DNA of 64,000 nt from Salinibacterium amurskyense (GTDB taxonomy: Bacteria > Actinomycetota > Actinomycetes > Actinomycetales > Microbacteriaceae), in assembly GCF_002797685.1 (NCBI RefSeq), contig NZ_PGFH01000002.1:496001-560000 (forward strand). The letters run 5' to 3'. The position numbers and the translations under genes are program-made. Each line of letters begins with the position of its first letter. Positions within the stretch are counted from its first letter, which is position 1. Shown piece after piece: positions 1 to 9,237 of this stretch. The notes beneath the pieces are model-generated. The model searched no databases. It was given only the letters and a program-made list of their open reading frames with translations, and was not told where the DNA came from.

Positions 1-1315
1 CGGGCTCGATCGTGAAGACCATGCCGGGCTCTAGAATTCCGTCGAGGTACATGTCGCGGCGGGCGGCGGCGCAGTCGTGAACGTCGATGCCCAGGTGGTG
101 GCTGGTGCCGTGCACCATGTAGCGGCGGTGGAACTGCTTGTCCGCCTCCAGCGACTCCTCGGCTGACACGGGCAGCAGGCCCCACTCGGCGGTCTTCTCG
201 GCGATGACGCGCATTGCTTCAGCGTGGATGTCGCGGAACTTGATTCCGGGGCGCACGATGGCAAAGGCAGCATCCGCCGCTTCGAGCACGGCGTCGTAGA
301 CGCGACGCTGCACCTCGGTGAACGTGCCACTAATGGGCAGGGTGCGGGTGATGTCGGCGGTGTAGTAGCTGTCGAGCTCAATGCCAGCATCGATGAGGAT
401 GAGGTCGCCCGGCTTCACGGGACCGTCGTTGCGAGTCCAGTGCAGCACGCACGCGTGAGGGCCGGAGGCAGCGATCGTGTCGTAGCCGACAGTGTTTCCC
501 TCGGCGCGAGCACGACGGTTGAACGTGCCCTCCACGAGGCGCTCACCGCGGCTGTGCTCGATGATGTTGGGCAGATCAGAGACAACATCGTTGAAGCCCA
601 TCTGGGTGGCGTCAACGGCGGCACGCATCTCGGTGACCTCGTAGGAGTCCTTGACGAGACGCAGCTCGCTCAGGTCGCGGCTGAGCTCGTCGTCGCCATC
701 GTGCTCGAGAGCTTCGGAGTCAGCGGCAAGTAGGCGGCGGCCATCGACCTGGTCGGTGACATCGCGGTCGGCGTCGCGCACGATCAGCGTGGTGGCATCA
801 ACGCGGTCGAGCACAGCGTCGAACTCCGCCAGCGGCAGAGTCGCAACGCCGAGATCGGTGGCGACATTGGCGAGCGACGGGCGCGGGCCGGTCCAGAATT
901 CTCCGACATCCGGGTTCGCGTAGAACTCGCTCGTGTCGCGGCCAGCGGCCGGACGGAAGTACAGGGTGGCGTCGTGGCCATCAGCCGTGGGCTCCATTAC
1001 GAGAACGCTGCCGGCAACAACATCCGAACCCCACCCGGTCACGTGCGCGAACGTGGAGTGCGCGCGGAACGGGTAGTCGGTGTCGTTCGAGCGCACCTTG
1101 GCTGAACCGGCCGGAATGATTAGTCGCTGGCCCTGGTGAAGCTGCGAGAGGCGCTCGCGGCGGGCAGCAGCGAAGGCGGCCTGCTCGCGGGGAACAACCT
1201 CAGCGTCAACCCGCTCAGCCCATCCCGTAGAGATGTAATCAGAGAAGCCCGAAGACTGGGGCGTCGTGGAACGGTTAGAGGTCGCGCGGGGGCTGGGTGC
1301 CGAAGAATCTGCCAT
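1..1315 (-). CDS. pepP: Xaa-Pro aminopeptidase (aminopeptidase P, M24B), 3' end outside the window
   Basis: The reverse strand reads open from an ATG at 1315 to the left edge, giving about 438 residues without the C-terminus. An aminopeptidase P N-terminal (creatinase-like) domain comes first, with the segment DYPFRAHSTFAHVTGWG at about residue 80. The M24 pita-bread domain follows, with metal ligands in LILIDAGIELDSYYTADITR and the His of MVHGTSHHLGIDVHD. The reading stops just after FTIEP, whose Glu is another metal ligand, so only the last part is missing. The enzyme removes N-terminal residues that precede proline, in the cytoplasm. The first 45 residues are Ser/Pro/Thr-rich and probably disordered, as in many actinobacterial homologues. 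It has its own promoter region between 1316 and 1411. Confidence 0.93.
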   Translation of the reverse strand, partial: MADSSAPSPRATSNRSTTPQSSGFSDYISTGWAERVDAEVVPREQAAFAAARRERLSQLHQGQRLIIPAGSAKVRSNDTDYPFRAHSTFAHVTGWGSDVVAGSVLVMEPTADGHDATLYFRPAAGRDTSEFYANPDVGEFWTGPRPSLANVATDLGVATLPLAEFDAVLDRVDATTLIVRDADRDVTDQVDGRRLLAADSEALEHDGDDELSRDLSELRLVKDSYEVTEMRAAVDATQMGFNDVVSDLPNIIEHSRGERLVEGTFNRRARAEGNTVGYDTIAASGPHACVLHWTRNDGPVKPGDLILIDAGIELDSYYTADITRTLPISGTFTEVQRRVYDAVLEAADAAFAIVRPGIKFRDIHAEAMRVIAEKTAEWGLLPVSAEESLEADKQFHRRYMVHGTSHHLGIDVHDCAAARRDMYLDGILEPGMVFTIEP

Positions 1316-1411
1316 ACCTCTAGTGTCTCCCTTCGCGCGGTAAAACGCACTATCGAGAGGGACCCTCACTGTTCGCATAATGCTGCGGATGCGGGGCGCG
1401 AGGCTGGATGC

Positions 1412-2425
1412 TTACTGTGCAGGGGAGAGCATGGCGAGCACCGGTCGGTGGTCGCTGCCGAAACCATCGTGAGACTCGATGACGCGCATCCCCGTGGTCG
1501 TCCACTCGCTCGTGCTCATGACGTGGTCGATCGGGGCGCCCAGCAGCGAGGGCAACTGGGTCGGCCAGGTACCGATTGCGGCGTTGTCGGTGACGGAGGC
1601 GGCATCCGTGCAACTGCCGAGAGCAAAGTCAGCCCCATCGGTAAGCGATGCGTAGTGATCGAGGGTCGAGTTGAAGTCGCCGGCGAGGATGACGTTGGTG
1701 CCGCGGCACTGTTCGGCAAGCCAGTCGAGGTCGGTTCGCCAGTTCGTCATCTCGCCGCGCACGGGTGCAACCGCGTGCACGGCGACGATCGTGGGCATCG
1801 AGGGGTCTTGAGGGGTCGCGACGAGGCTGGGCAGAGTGGAGGTTGTGCGTGTCTGCACATCGACGTCGTATTCGCCGAGGTCGACACTGATCAACACGGT
1901 CGTCGAACGCGACTTGGAGACCTGATCATAGGCAAGCGTGTGCACCCACATGGGGTGGTCGGCGGCGGCCATTAGCTGCGCCACCTCGAAGCCCATCTCG
2001 CGAGTTGTTTCGGGCAGCGTAACAATATCGGCGTCGTTCTCCAGTGCGAGATCAGCGATCGCGGACGCTCCGGGAGCATCACCGAGAGTGTTCCACGACA
2101 GCACCGTCACATCGCCGTCGGCCTTTGTCTCGAAACCGGGGCTACCGAAACCACGCGTCGACAGCACCACGAGAGAGAGCGCACTGAACGCGAGACCGAT
2201 CACCGCGAGGGATGCCGCAAAGCGGTGCATCCGTGCCGACAAGAGAGCAATGAGCGTCAACGCCAACACGGCAACAAAGGCTGCGGCGGCACTCAACCCG
2301 CGCAGCGAGACCACCTGAGCAATACCCACCGTCTGTTCGAGAGAGAACAGCTGAGGCCACGCCGCGACAATAAGGGCGGCAGCGGTGGCGAGTATAAAGA
2401 TCGCCGCGAGAAAGCGTTGAATCAT
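1412..2425 (-). CDS. Membrane-anchored endonuclease/exonuclease/phosphatase (EEP) family protein
   Basis: This 337-residue protein has three predicted membrane segments in its first 100 residues (about 7-28, 40-63, 72-92). A DNase I-like/EEP domain follows from about residue 105. Visible motifs are LSWNTLG at the start of the domain, a conserved Glu in LPET, AGDFN, IDHVMS and the C-terminal SDHRP that carries the catalytic His. Family members cleave phosphodiester bonds in nucleic acids or phospholipid head groups. The N-terminal membrane segments suggest the catalytic domain is held at the membrane, probably facing outward. The substrate cannot be told. The ATG at 2425 lies back to back with the PHP gene starting at 2459, so both promoters share about 33 bases. 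Confidence 0.85.
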   Translation of the reverse strand: MIQRFLAAIFILATAAALIVAAWPQLFSLEQTVGIAQVVSLRGLSAAAAFVAVLALTLIALLSARMHRFAASLAVIGLAFSALSLVVLSTRGFGSPGFETKADGDVTVLSWNTLGDAPGASAIADLALENDADIVTLPETTREMGFEVAQLMAAADHPMWVHTLAYDQVSKSRSTTVLISVDLGEYDVDVQTRTTSTLPSLVATPQDPSMPTIVAVHAVAPVRGEMTNWRTDLDWLAEQCRGTNVILAGDFNSTLDHYASLTDGADFALGSCTDAASVTDNAAIGTWPTQLPSLLGAPIDHVMSTSEWTTTGMRVIESHDGFGSDHRPVLAMLSPAQ

Positions 2426-2458
2426 AGCGACCTGAGCCTAGAGCAATAGGCTTGCATA

Positions 2459-3343
2459 ATGCTCAACACCCCGATCGACCTGCACACTCACAGTGCCGTG
2501 TCTGACGGTACCGAAACCCCCACCCAGCTGATTCGTTCCGCTGCTCGGGCGGGGCTCGCGACGGTAGCGCTCACCGACCACGACTCCACCGCTGGCTGGC
2601 AGGAGGCCATTTCTGCGGCATCCGTGGCTGGTATCAATGTCATTCCGGGTATGGAGCTGAGCACCAACTTTGGCCCCGCGAGCGTTCACGTGCTGGCGTA
2701 CCTCTTCGACCCGCTCGACCGCACGATCGTCACCGAGACGGCGCGCATCCGCGATGGCCGTCTGCGGCGGGCTGAACGCATCGTTGAGAAGATTGCCCTC
2801 GACTACGACCTGACGTGGGATGACGTGCTCGCCGAATCGTCAGACGGCACGACTCTCGGTCGCCCGCATATCGCTGACGCGCTTGTGCGCAAAGGGCACG
2901 TCGCCAACCGCAGCGCTGCGTTCGAGAGCATCCTGCACTGGCAGGGTGGGTACTACGAGAAGTACTACGCTCCGAGTCCGCTCGAAGGCGTGAAGATGAT
3001 CGTCGCTGCCGGGGGAGTGCCCGTGCTCGCGCATCCGGCCGCTCACGGAAAGTATCGATCGATGGATGACGCGGTGATCCGTGAGCTCGTGGACCACGGC
3101 CTTTTCGGGCTTGAGGTTCACCACCGCGACAACACCGACGAGGGCAAAGCCTGGCTGATGACGGTCGTCAAGAAGTTCGGGCTCGAAATCACTGGTTCAA
3201 GCGACTACCACGGCGAAGGAAAGCCCAACCGGCTCGCCGAAAACACTACGGCTCCCGATGTGCTCGAGAAGCTCATCGCGCGCGCCACCGGATCACAACC
3301 TTTTATTGCCGGCGCTAACCCCGCCCAGGAGGAGACCTCATGA
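2459..3343 (+). CDS. PHP-domain phosphoesterase (TrpH/RNase AM-like)
   Basis: The 294-residue product is a single PHP domain. Metal-binding motifs are in order: DLHTHS (residues 6-11), TDHDS near residue 40, GMELS near 66, a His in HPAAHGK near 192 and SSDYHGEGKP near 243. This arrangement matches the TrpH/YciV family, in which the E. coli member is a 5'-3' exonuclease acting on RNA and on 3',5'-bisphosphonucleotides. A nucleotide or RNA phosphoesterase role is therefore likely but not proven. Its stop overlaps the next start (ATGA, 3340-3343), so it is translationally coupled to the MalY-type lyase, a pairing with no obvious metabolic logic. Confidence 0.9.
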   Translation: MLNTPIDLHTHSAVSDGTETPTQLIRSAARAGLATVALTDHDSTAGWQEAISAASVAGINVIPGMELSTNFGPASVHVLAYLFDPLDRTIVTETARIRDGRLRRAERIVEKIALDYDLTWDDVLAESSDGTTLGRPHIADALVRKGHVANRSAAFESILHWQGGYYEKYYAPSPLEGVKMIVAAGGVPVLAHPAAHGKYRSMDDAVIRELVDHGLFGLEVHHRDNTDEGKAWLMTVVKKFGLEITGSSDYHGEGKPNRLAENTTAPDVLEKLIARATGSQPFIAGANPAQEETS

Positions 3344-4512
3344 CTACCAACGCCGAACAGTGGAACGCCCTGACTCCCGAACTGCTTCGCAGTCGGGGAA
3401 GCAACAAGTGGACCGCGCCCGAAGGCGAACTGCTGTGTGCCGGCGTTGCTGAAATGGATTACGGCACCGCGCCCGCCGTGCTCGAGGAGTGGGCTGCGAT
3501 TGCTGAGCGCTTCGGCTTCGGCTACCCCGACGAGTCGGTCGCGCTCGAAATGAACGCGGCAACGGCGAAGTGGCACCGCGAGCAGTACGGCTGGGAGCTG
3601 GACGCCACCGACGTGCACCCGCTGCCCGACGTGCTCAAGGGTCTCGAACTGGCGATCACTAAGTTCAGCAAGCCGGGCGCTGCGGTCATCGTGCCGACTC
3701 CGGCGTACATGCCCTTCTTGGCTGTGCCGAAGGACTTCGGCCGTGAAGTCATCGAGTCGCCGATGCTGCGTGGCGATGACGGCAGCTTCGCGCTCGATCT
3801 CGACGACATTGCCCGCCACTTCGCTGACGGCGCCAACCTGCTGATTCTCGCCAACCCCGGCAACCCCACCGGCAAGGTCTACTCGCGTGACGAACTCGTG
3901 GCGCTCGCCGACGTGGCTGACGCTCACGGTGCGCGCATTTTTAGCGACGAGATTCACTCGCCCCTCGCCCTCTTTGGCAACAAGCACGTGCCTCTGGCGA
4001 GTGTCTCGGATGCCGGTGCGCGTGCCGCGATCACCGCCACCAGCACGTCAAAGGCTTTCAACCTGCCCGGGCTCAAGTGTGCGCAGATCATCCTCAGCAA
4101 CGACGCCGACCGCGCACAGTGGGAGTCGCTGAGCTGGCTTGCCACGCACGGAGCCAGCACACCCGGCATGAAGCTCAACACGGCCGCGTACCTTCGCGGT
4201 GAGCCGTGGCTGCTCGAGGTGCGCGAGTACATCGAGGGCAATATCGAGTTCGCCCGGGCAGCGCTCGCCGAGCACCTGCCCAAGGCTCGCATGGCTCCCA
4301 TGCAGGGCACCTACTTGGCGTGGCTTGACTTGCGTGCCTACTCTGACGAGCCAGAACTTTCCGAGATGTTGGCTGAGAAGGCGGGCATCCGGGTCAATGG
4401 TGGCGTGGGCTATGGCGCTGTTGGTGCCGGCCACATTCGCGTGAACCTGGCGACCTCGCGCCCCATTCTCGAACGCATCATCGCGCAGCTCGCCGCGGCG
4501 ATGACCTCCTAG
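3340..4512 (+). CDS. PLP-dependent C-S lyase / aminotransferase, MalY-PatB family
   Basis: The 390-residue fold-type I PLP enzyme shows the MalY/PatB-type features: [11 protein letters not shown] in the middle, FSDEIHSPL for the Asp that contacts the pyridine nitrogen, and [12 protein letters not shown] with the Schiff-base Lys. Such enzymes are cystathionine beta-lyases that release homocysteine or cysteine-derived sulfur; some act mainly as regulators. A methionine-biosynthesis or sulfur-salvage role is the usual assignment. It is coupled by a 4-nt overlap to the PHP gene upstream. Its TAG stop overlaps the TAG stop of the convergent TetR gene within one CTAG. Confidence 0.9.
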   Translation: MTTNAEQWNALTPELLRSRGSNKWTAPEGELLCAGVAEMDYGTAPAVLEEWAAIAERFGFGYPDESVALEMNAATAKWHREQYGWELDATDVHPLPDVLKGLELAITKFSKPGAAVIVPTPAYMPFLAVPKDFGREVIESPMLRGDDGSFALDLDDIARHFADGANLLILANPGNPTGKVYSRDELVALADVADAHGARIFSDEIHSPLALFGNKHVPLASVSDAGARAAITATSTSKAFNLPGLKCAQIILSNDADRAQWESLSWLATHGASTPGMKLNTAAYLRGEPWLLEVREYIEGNIEFARAALAEHLPKARMAPMQGTYLAWLDLRAYSDEPELSEMLAEKAGIRVNGGVGYGAVGAGHIRVNLATSRPILERIIAQLAAAMTS

Positions 4513-5213
4513 CGGCTGATAGCTTTCTCGCCCCAGCCGGGGAGCGGCAGTCGCTGTTCGAGAGAGTCGAGGATGAGATCGAGACCGATCTCGAATTCGT
4601 TGGCATAGCTATAGCCGGGCAGTAATGCGTGGCCGACGGCCATTTCGGTGAGGTGGGGAAACTCGCCGGTCGGCATCTCGGTGACGATTCCCTCGGCGAC
4701 TTCGGTGAGTTCTTCGGACGATTCGAAGGGCAGGCTGAGTTCTTGCAGGACGAAGCCGTAGATGTAGCTGTCGAGCGCCGAGAAAGCATGGGCGGCGCCG
4801 GCGATCGAGAAACCGCCGGCCCGGAAGGCGCCGATGACGGCGTCGTGGTGTCGGAGCGTTGCGAGGCCCGGGTCTCGGCGTGAGTCCATGAGGCCGATCG
4901 CCCAGCGGTGGCGCACGAGCACAGTGCGAGTGGAGACAGCGCGATCGCGCATGGCCGGTCGCCAGCCGTGTTCGGCCGTCGGGAGTTCAATTTCAGCGAA
5001 GACGAGGTCGACAAGGCCCGTGAGGATCGCCTCTTTATTGGGCACGTGGTAGTAAATCGACATTGCTTCTACCCCGAGGCGATCGGCGAGTTTACGCATC
5101 GTGAGCGCGGTAGCGCCTTCTGCATCGGCGAGCTCGAGCGCCGCGGCGAGTACGGTTTCGCGGGTGATCGGCGCGCGCTTTGTCGTACTGCGCGCTCGGC
5201 TGTGCTCTGCCAC
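4509..5213 (-). CDS. TetR/AcrR family repressor (TetR_C-type C-terminal domain)
   Basis: The 234-residue protein has an N-terminal HTH with [18 protein letters not shown] and the recognition region [19 protein letters not shown] at about residues 40-58. The longer C-terminal half resembles the tetracycline-repressor C-terminal domain family. It is divergent from the NAD(P)-binding protein gene at 5298. Two tandem palindromes (5248-5278) lie between them over the likely promoter, so I infer that it represses itself and its neighbour until a small ligand binds. The ligand is unknown. Confidence 0.9.
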   Translation of the reverse strand: MAEHSRARSTTKRAPITRETVLAAALELADAEGATALTMRKLADRLGVEAMSIYYHVPNKEAILTGLVDLVFAEIELPTAEHGWRPAMRDRAVSTRTVLVRHRWAIGLMDSRRDPGLATLRHHDAVIGAFRAGGFSIAGAAHAFSALDSYIYGFVLQELSLPFESSEELTEVAEGIVTEMPTGEFPHLTEMAVGHALLPGYSYANEFEIGLDLILDSLEQRLPLPGWGEKAISR

Positions 5214-5239
5214 TCGGGTTCTCCTTCTCGTGGGGGGTA

Positions 5240-5278
5240 TTGACTATCTTACTGCGTAAGGTAATCTTACGGCGTAAG
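5240..5278 (+). promoter_or_regulatory. Promoter overlapped by two tandem TetR-type operators
   Basis: CTTAC-TGC-GTAAG (5248-5260) and CTTAC-GGC-GTAAG (5266-5278) are two near-identical 13-bp palindromes 18 bp apart centre to centre. A likely -35 (TTGACT, 5240-5245) and -10 (TAATCT, 5262-5267) with a 16-bp spacer fit the downstream gene, so a bound repressor would cover the promoter. They are placed between a TetR gene and its divergent neighbour, the classic position for autoregulation. Confidence 0.85.
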
Positions 5279-5297
5279 GTCTATGAGAGAGGAAACC

Positions 5298-6035
5298 ATG
5301 ATTGCCCCTGAAACGAGTAGTTCCGCCGTCGAGCCGTCCCGCCAGCGCGTCTGCATCGTCGGCATCTCCGGCAAGCTCGGCCAGTATTTAGCAGCCCACG
5401 CCCTCGAGCGTGGCTACGAAGTGGTGGGAGTATGCCGACCGCAGAGCGTGGCGAAGCTCGAACATTTCGGGGACCGCATCACGGTTATCCCGGGCGACAC
5501 CTCCGATCGCACCGTCATCGAGCGGGCCGTCGCTGGCTGCGCAGCGGTGCTGACGGTTCTCGCGCCGTGGGGTGTGCGCGAATACTCTTCGCGCACTGCG
5601 CAAGCCGTGATGGACTTCGCTCCGACCGGGGCCCGCCTGATTTTCTCGTGCGGCTGGCACGTGCGGGCGAGCGCGGCTGACCACTATTCGCGACGCTTTC
5701 TCGCGACGGTGGCAGTCGCATCCTGGCTCGCCAAAGCCGTACGTGCCGTCGACATTGCCGACCAAACCCGCGCTGCCGAGCGCATTTTTGCAAGCGATAC
5801 TCGCTGGACTCTCGTTCGCGGCAGCGACCTCGAAGAGGGCGAAAGCGAAGGGCTGCCCGTCTGGAGCTCGGCGGTCGGCTCGCCCATTCTCGAGAGCAAT
5901 CTCACCCGGCGTACCGACTTCGCCCTCTTCATGGTGGAGGCGATCACGAACGACGCTCTCATTCATCAAGCACCCGCGATCGTCGGATGCCGCAGCGAGT
6001 CCGCCGTCGCGCATGCTTCGACAGCCCGCGCCTAG
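5298..6035 (+). CDS. NAD(P)-binding Rossmann-fold protein (atypical SDR, NmrA/NAD(P)H-binding type)
   Basis: I chose the ATG at 5298 because GAGAGGA precedes it at good spacing; the in-frame ATG at 5283 lies almost in the operator. The 245-residue product begins with a Rossmann nucleotide-binding motif (VGISGKLGQYLAAHAL, G-x-S-G-x-L-G) followed by an acidic/basic loop VGVCRP that suggests NADPH. A second motif, TVLAPWGV, ends strand 4. The C-terminal half is shorter and less typical. Atypical SDRs of this kind are reductases or redox sensors acting on small molecules. It is presumably controlled by the divergent TetR protein. Confidence 0.75.
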   Translation: MIAPETSSSAVEPSRQRVCIVGISGKLGQYLAAHALERGYEVVGVCRPQSVAKLEHFGDRITVIPGDTSDRTVIERAVAGCAAVLTVLAPWGVREYSSRTAQAVMDFAPTGARLIFSCGWHVRASAADHYSRRFLATVAVASWLAKAVRAVDIADQTRAAERIFASDTRWTLVRGSDLEEGESEGLPVWSSAVGSPILESNLTRRTDFALFMVEAITNDALIHQAPAIVGCRSESAVAHASTARA

Positions 6036-6095
6036 CCGAGCTCTCGTTCGAAAGAACTGCATGTGGGAGGAGTGATTATCTGTCACTATCAGTAC

Positions 6096-6545
6096 ATGAG
6101 GACCGCCCGGAAATCTCCGCTTTCGACGCCCACCATGGTTGTAGTAGCGATCATTCCGATCGTCGTATTCTTTTTTGCGTTTCAGGTATACGCGCCCGTC
6201 TTCGCTCTCGTGCGGCTACCAGGGGTCTGGAACGCTGCAAGGTTGTCGCGCCGCGCAGCGGCGTCGGCGCTGCTAGAGGCAAGCAATCTCACTTTGTACA
6301 CGCCACTGTCTCGGACGAGTGAGAGCAGTGGGGCGTACGCTGAGGAATCCGGAGTGGAATCACCGCTTTCTTCGGACAGCGCCGGAAGCACAGGAGCGAT
6401 CCGCACCGTGCCTGACCGGGATTATGACCCGGTGGGGGACATGACGAGACGCGTGCGGCAGCTACGAATCGTCGCCGGCTTGTACGCTCTCGCGGCGGGT
6501 ATGGTCCCGCTCCTCGGTGTGGTCAGCTATTACCTAGAGTTGTGA
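6096..6545 (+). CDS. Small two-segment membrane protein, unknown function
   Basis: The preferred start is ATG 6096, giving 149 residues; an in-frame GTG at 6063 would add 11. A strong membrane segment lies at about residues 14-35 (VVVAIIPIVVFFFAF) and a second at the C-terminus (about 122-147). The middle is polar, Ser/Glu-rich and probably disordered (about residues 70-105). I recognise no family. It lies between an NAD(P)-binding protein and lactate dehydrogenase, with nothing that indicates its role. Confidence 0.6.
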   Translation: MRTARKSPLSTPTMVVVAIIPIVVFFFAFQVYAPVFALVRLPGVWNAARLSRRAAASALLEASNLTLYTPLSRTSESSGAYAEESGVESPLSSDSAGSTGAIRTVPDRDYDPVGDMTRRVRQLRIVAGLYALAAGMVPLLGVVSYYLEL

Positions 6546-6591
6546 GGGCGACCCTGCGACTCTCTCGCGGCACTCGTGGCACACTAATCGC

Positions 6592-7545
6592 ATGAGCGTT
6601 GTCGAGAACTCCAAACTGACCATCGTGGGTGCCGGCAGTGTCGGCGCCAGTGCCGCCTATGCTGCCCTGATTCGCGGCTCTGCCCGCCAGATCGCGCTGT
6701 ACGACATCGCGACCAAGAAAGTGGATGCCGAGGTGCTCGACCTCGCCCACGGCACCCAGTTCACGGGGTCGAGCCAGATCATCGGCGGCAGCGACATCTC
6801 CGTTGCGGCCGGATCGCACGTGGTCGTGATCACGGCGGGCGCCAAGCAGAACCCGGGTCAGACGCGGCTGGAGCTTGCTGATGTGAATGCGCGGATGCTC
6901 GGCTCGCTCATTCCGCAGCTGATGGAGGTCGCGCCGAACGCCATCTACATCATCGTCACGAACCCGTGCGATGTACTCACCGCGCTCGCGCAGGAGCAGT
7001 CCGGTCTGCCGCCCGAGCGCCTCTTCGCCTCGGGCACCGTTCTCGATACCTCCCGACTGCGCTGGAAGTTGGCCGAGCGCGCCGGAGTTTCGCCCTCGAG
7101 CGTCCACGCTTCGATCATCGGCGAGCATGGCGACTCCGAGTTTCCGCTGTGGTCGCGCGCCACGATCGGTGGCGTTCCGGTTCTCGAATGGCAGCGTGAC
7201 GGGCATCCGCGTATGACCGAGGCAGAGCTCGACGAGATCGCCATCAGCGTGCGCGACGCCGCCTACAAGGTGATCGAGGGCAAGGGTGCGACGAACTACG
7301 CGGTCGGTCTCTCGACGGCCCACATTGTGGAAGCGATTCTCGGTGACAAGCGCTCCATCATGCCGGTAGCTCCCGTGCTCTCCGACTTTCACGGGATCGA
7401 CGGCGTCGCGCTTTCCGTGCCGTGCATCGTGAGCGCTTCGGGGGCAACTCCCATCAAGGAGACAACGTTCAGCGAGAAAGAACTGCGACAGCTAACCGAA
7501 TCTGCGACCACGCTGCGCGCCGCGGCCGATTCGCTGCGTTCTTAG
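6592..7545 (+). CDS. ldh: L-lactate dehydrogenase
   Basis: The 317-residue product has the NAD-binding GAGSVGAS motif at residue 12, the substrate-loop Arg in NPGQTRLELAD at about residue 89, NPCDVLTAL near residue 124, and the catalytic His in GEHGDSE at about residue 180. The Gln before the loop Arg (GQTR) is typical of lactate rather than malate dehydrogenase. It interconverts pyruvate and L-lactate with NADH in the cytoplasm. It stands alone and is followed by a strong terminator at 7648. Confidence 0.95.
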   Translation: MSVVENSKLTIVGAGSVGASAAYAALIRGSARQIALYDIATKKVDAEVLDLAHGTQFTGSSQIIGGSDISVAAGSHVVVITAGAKQNPGQTRLELADVNARMLGSLIPQLMEVAPNAIYIIVTNPCDVLTALAQEQSGLPPERLFASGTVLDTSRLRWKLAERAGVSPSSVHASIIGEHGDSEFPLWSRATIGGVPVLEWQRDGHPRMTEAELDEIAISVRDAAYKVIEGKGATNYAVGLSTAHIVEAILGDKRSIMPVAPVLSDFHGIDGVALSVPCIVSASGATPIKETTFSEKELRQLTESATTLRAAADSLRS

Positions 7546-7647
7546 CCCAACGGCACGAGCCCGCCGGCCCGGGGCCAGCGGCAACCGTTTCTCCGGCCGC
7601 GCCGGTTCGGACCACCGATTCTCCAGCCGTGCCTCCGCCTTAACGGC

Positions 7648-7676
7648 GAAAGCCCCGCACAGTGTGCGGGGCTTTC
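7648..7676. terminator. Bidirectional intrinsic terminator between ldh and the DEAD-box helicase
   Basis: A perfect 14-bp inverted repeat (GAAAGCCCCGCACA / TGTGCGGGGCTTTC) with a single central G lies between two convergent genes. A and T runs flank the GC core, so it can work for both strands. Confidence 0.88.
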
Positions 7677-7687
7677 GTGTGAAGTGT

Positions 7688-7714
7688 GCTGCTGCTGCTG
7701 CTGCTGCTGCTGCT
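7688..7714 (+). repeat. (GCT)9 trinucleotide microsatellite at a stop codon
   Basis: Nine uninterrupted GCT units (27 bp) end exactly at the first base of the TTA that encodes the helicase stop codon on the other strand. On the helicase mRNA the repeat is (AGC)9 in the 3' untranslated region. Confidence 0.95.
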
Positions 7715-9213
7715 TAGGCAGTGGGAGGCGTGCTCGGTGCACCCTCGCTGCCGCCGCGACGACGACGAGTGCGCTTGCGACGAGCGGGTGCTCCGCCGTC
7801 GTGCGTTCCGCCGCCTTCGGGGCGCGTGTTGTCGTCAGCGGCGCGAGCGCTTGCTACTGATCCGCCATCGCTCGATCGTGATCCTGAACCGGATGCCGAA
7901 CCCGACCCTGAACGGGTGCGGTTGCGGGGCGGACGCGAGGAGTCGCCACCACGTTGCGATCCACGACCGCCGCCCGATCCCGTTCCGGAACCCGAAGCGG
8001 CACCACTAGCGCGCACTGCCGGAGCGTGCGATCCGGGCAGGCGGCCCTTGGTTCCCTCAGGAATGTCGAGGTCGGTGAAGAGGTGCGGGCTCGACGAGTA
8101 AGTTTCGACGGGCTCGGGGATGCCCATTTCGAGCGCTTTGTTGATGTGCGTCCACTTGAGCATGTCTGCCCAGTCCACGAACGTGACAGCAACACCGGTC
8201 TTGCCGGCGCGGCCGGTACGGCCAGCACGGTGCAGGTAGGTGTCGTGGTCATCCGGGATGGTGTGGTTGATCACGTGCGTGACGTCGTTGACGTCGATGC
8301 CTCGTGCCGCAACATCCGTCGCGATGAGAATGTCTTTCTTGCCCGCCTTGAACGCGGCCATGGCGCGCTCGCGCTGCTCTTGGTTGAGGTCACCGTGCAC
8401 GGCGGCGGCGTTGAAGCCACGGTCGTTCAGTTCTTCAACGAGCTTGGCGGCAGCACGCTTGGTGCGCGTGAAGATGACGGTCTTGCCGCGACCCTCAGAC
8501 TGCAGGATGCGGGCGATGACCTCGTCTTTGTCGAGGTTGTGAGCGCGGTACACGACGTGCTTGATGTTCTTCTGCGTCAGGCCCTCGTCGGGGTCGGTGG
8601 CGCGGATGTGGATCGGCTTGTTCATGAAGCGACGAGCGAGAGCCACGATCGGGCCGGGCATCGTTGCCGAGAACAACATCGTGTGACGAGTGGGAGGCGT
8701 CTGCGCGAACAGCTTCTCGATGTCGGCAAGGAAGCCGAGGTCGAGCATCTTGTCAGCCTCATCCAGAACCATCACCTTGATGTCCTTGAGTGAGAGCATG
8801 CGCTGGCTGGCGAGGTCGAGCAAACGACCCGGTGTACCGACGATTACTTGAGCGCCGGCCTTGATCTGTTCGACCTGACCCTCGTACGCCTTGCCGCCGT
8901 AAATAGCGGCGATCTTGGTGGAGCGGTTGGATGCTGCGAGCACGAGGTCTTCAGCTACCTGAACACACAGCTCGCGGGTCGGTACCACGATGAGGGCCTT
9001 CACGCCGGGCTCAGGATCGGTGCCGAGCGACTGCAGTACAGGGAGCCCGAAGCCGAGCGTCTTACCGGTACCTGTCTTGGCCTGGCCGATGATGTCCTGG
9101 CCTGCGAGGCCCATAGGGATTGTTTGGGTTTGGATCGGGAACGGTTCGAGGATGCCCTTGGTTGCAAGTGCATCGACCATGTCCTGATCGATATTGAGTT
9201 CTGAGAAAGTCAC
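7714..9213 (-). CDS. DEAD-box ATP-dependent RNA helicase (RhlE-like)
   Basis: I start at GTG 9213 (reading TFSELNIDQDMVDAL, the Q-motif region). A longer reading frame to 9366 would translate strong hairpins and is unlikely. The 499-residue product shows AKTGTGKT, PTREL, TPGRLLD, DEADKMLD, SAT and HRAGRTGRAG in order over about 370 residues. A low-complexity tail rich in Gly, Ser and Arg follows and ends in a basic RRKRTRRRRGG block, suited to RNA binding. It unwinds RNA duplexes, probably in ribosome assembly or mRNA decay. Its position beside the ferritin-like gene matches the mycobacterial rhlE neighbourhood as I recall it. Confidence 0.92.
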   Translation of the reverse strand: MTFSELNIDQDMVDALATKGILEPFPIQTQTIPMGLAGQDIIGQAKTGTGKTLGFGLPVLQSLGTDPEPGVKALIVVPTRELCVQVAEDLVLAASNRSTKIAAIYGGKAYEGQVEQIKAGAQVIVGTPGRLLDLASQRMLSLKDIKVMVLDEADKMLDLGFLADIEKLFAQTPPTRHTMLFSATMPGPIVALARRFMNKPIHIRATDPDEGLTQKNIKHVVYRAHNLDKDEVIARILQSEGRGKTVIFTRTKRAAAKLVEELNDRGFNAAAVHGDLNQEQRERAMAAFKAGKKDILIATDVAARGIDVNDVTHVINHTIPDDHDTYLHRAGRTGRAGKTGVAVTFVDWADMLKWTHINKALEMGIPEPVETYSSSPHLFTDLDIPEGTKGRLPGSHAPAVRASGAASGSGTGSGGGRGSQRGGDSSRPPRNRTRSGSGSASGSGSRSSDGGSVASARAADDNTRPEGGGTHDGGAPARRKRTRRRRGGSEGAPSTPPTA

Positions 9214-9237
9214 GTATGAAGCCCGTCTAGGTGCGAT

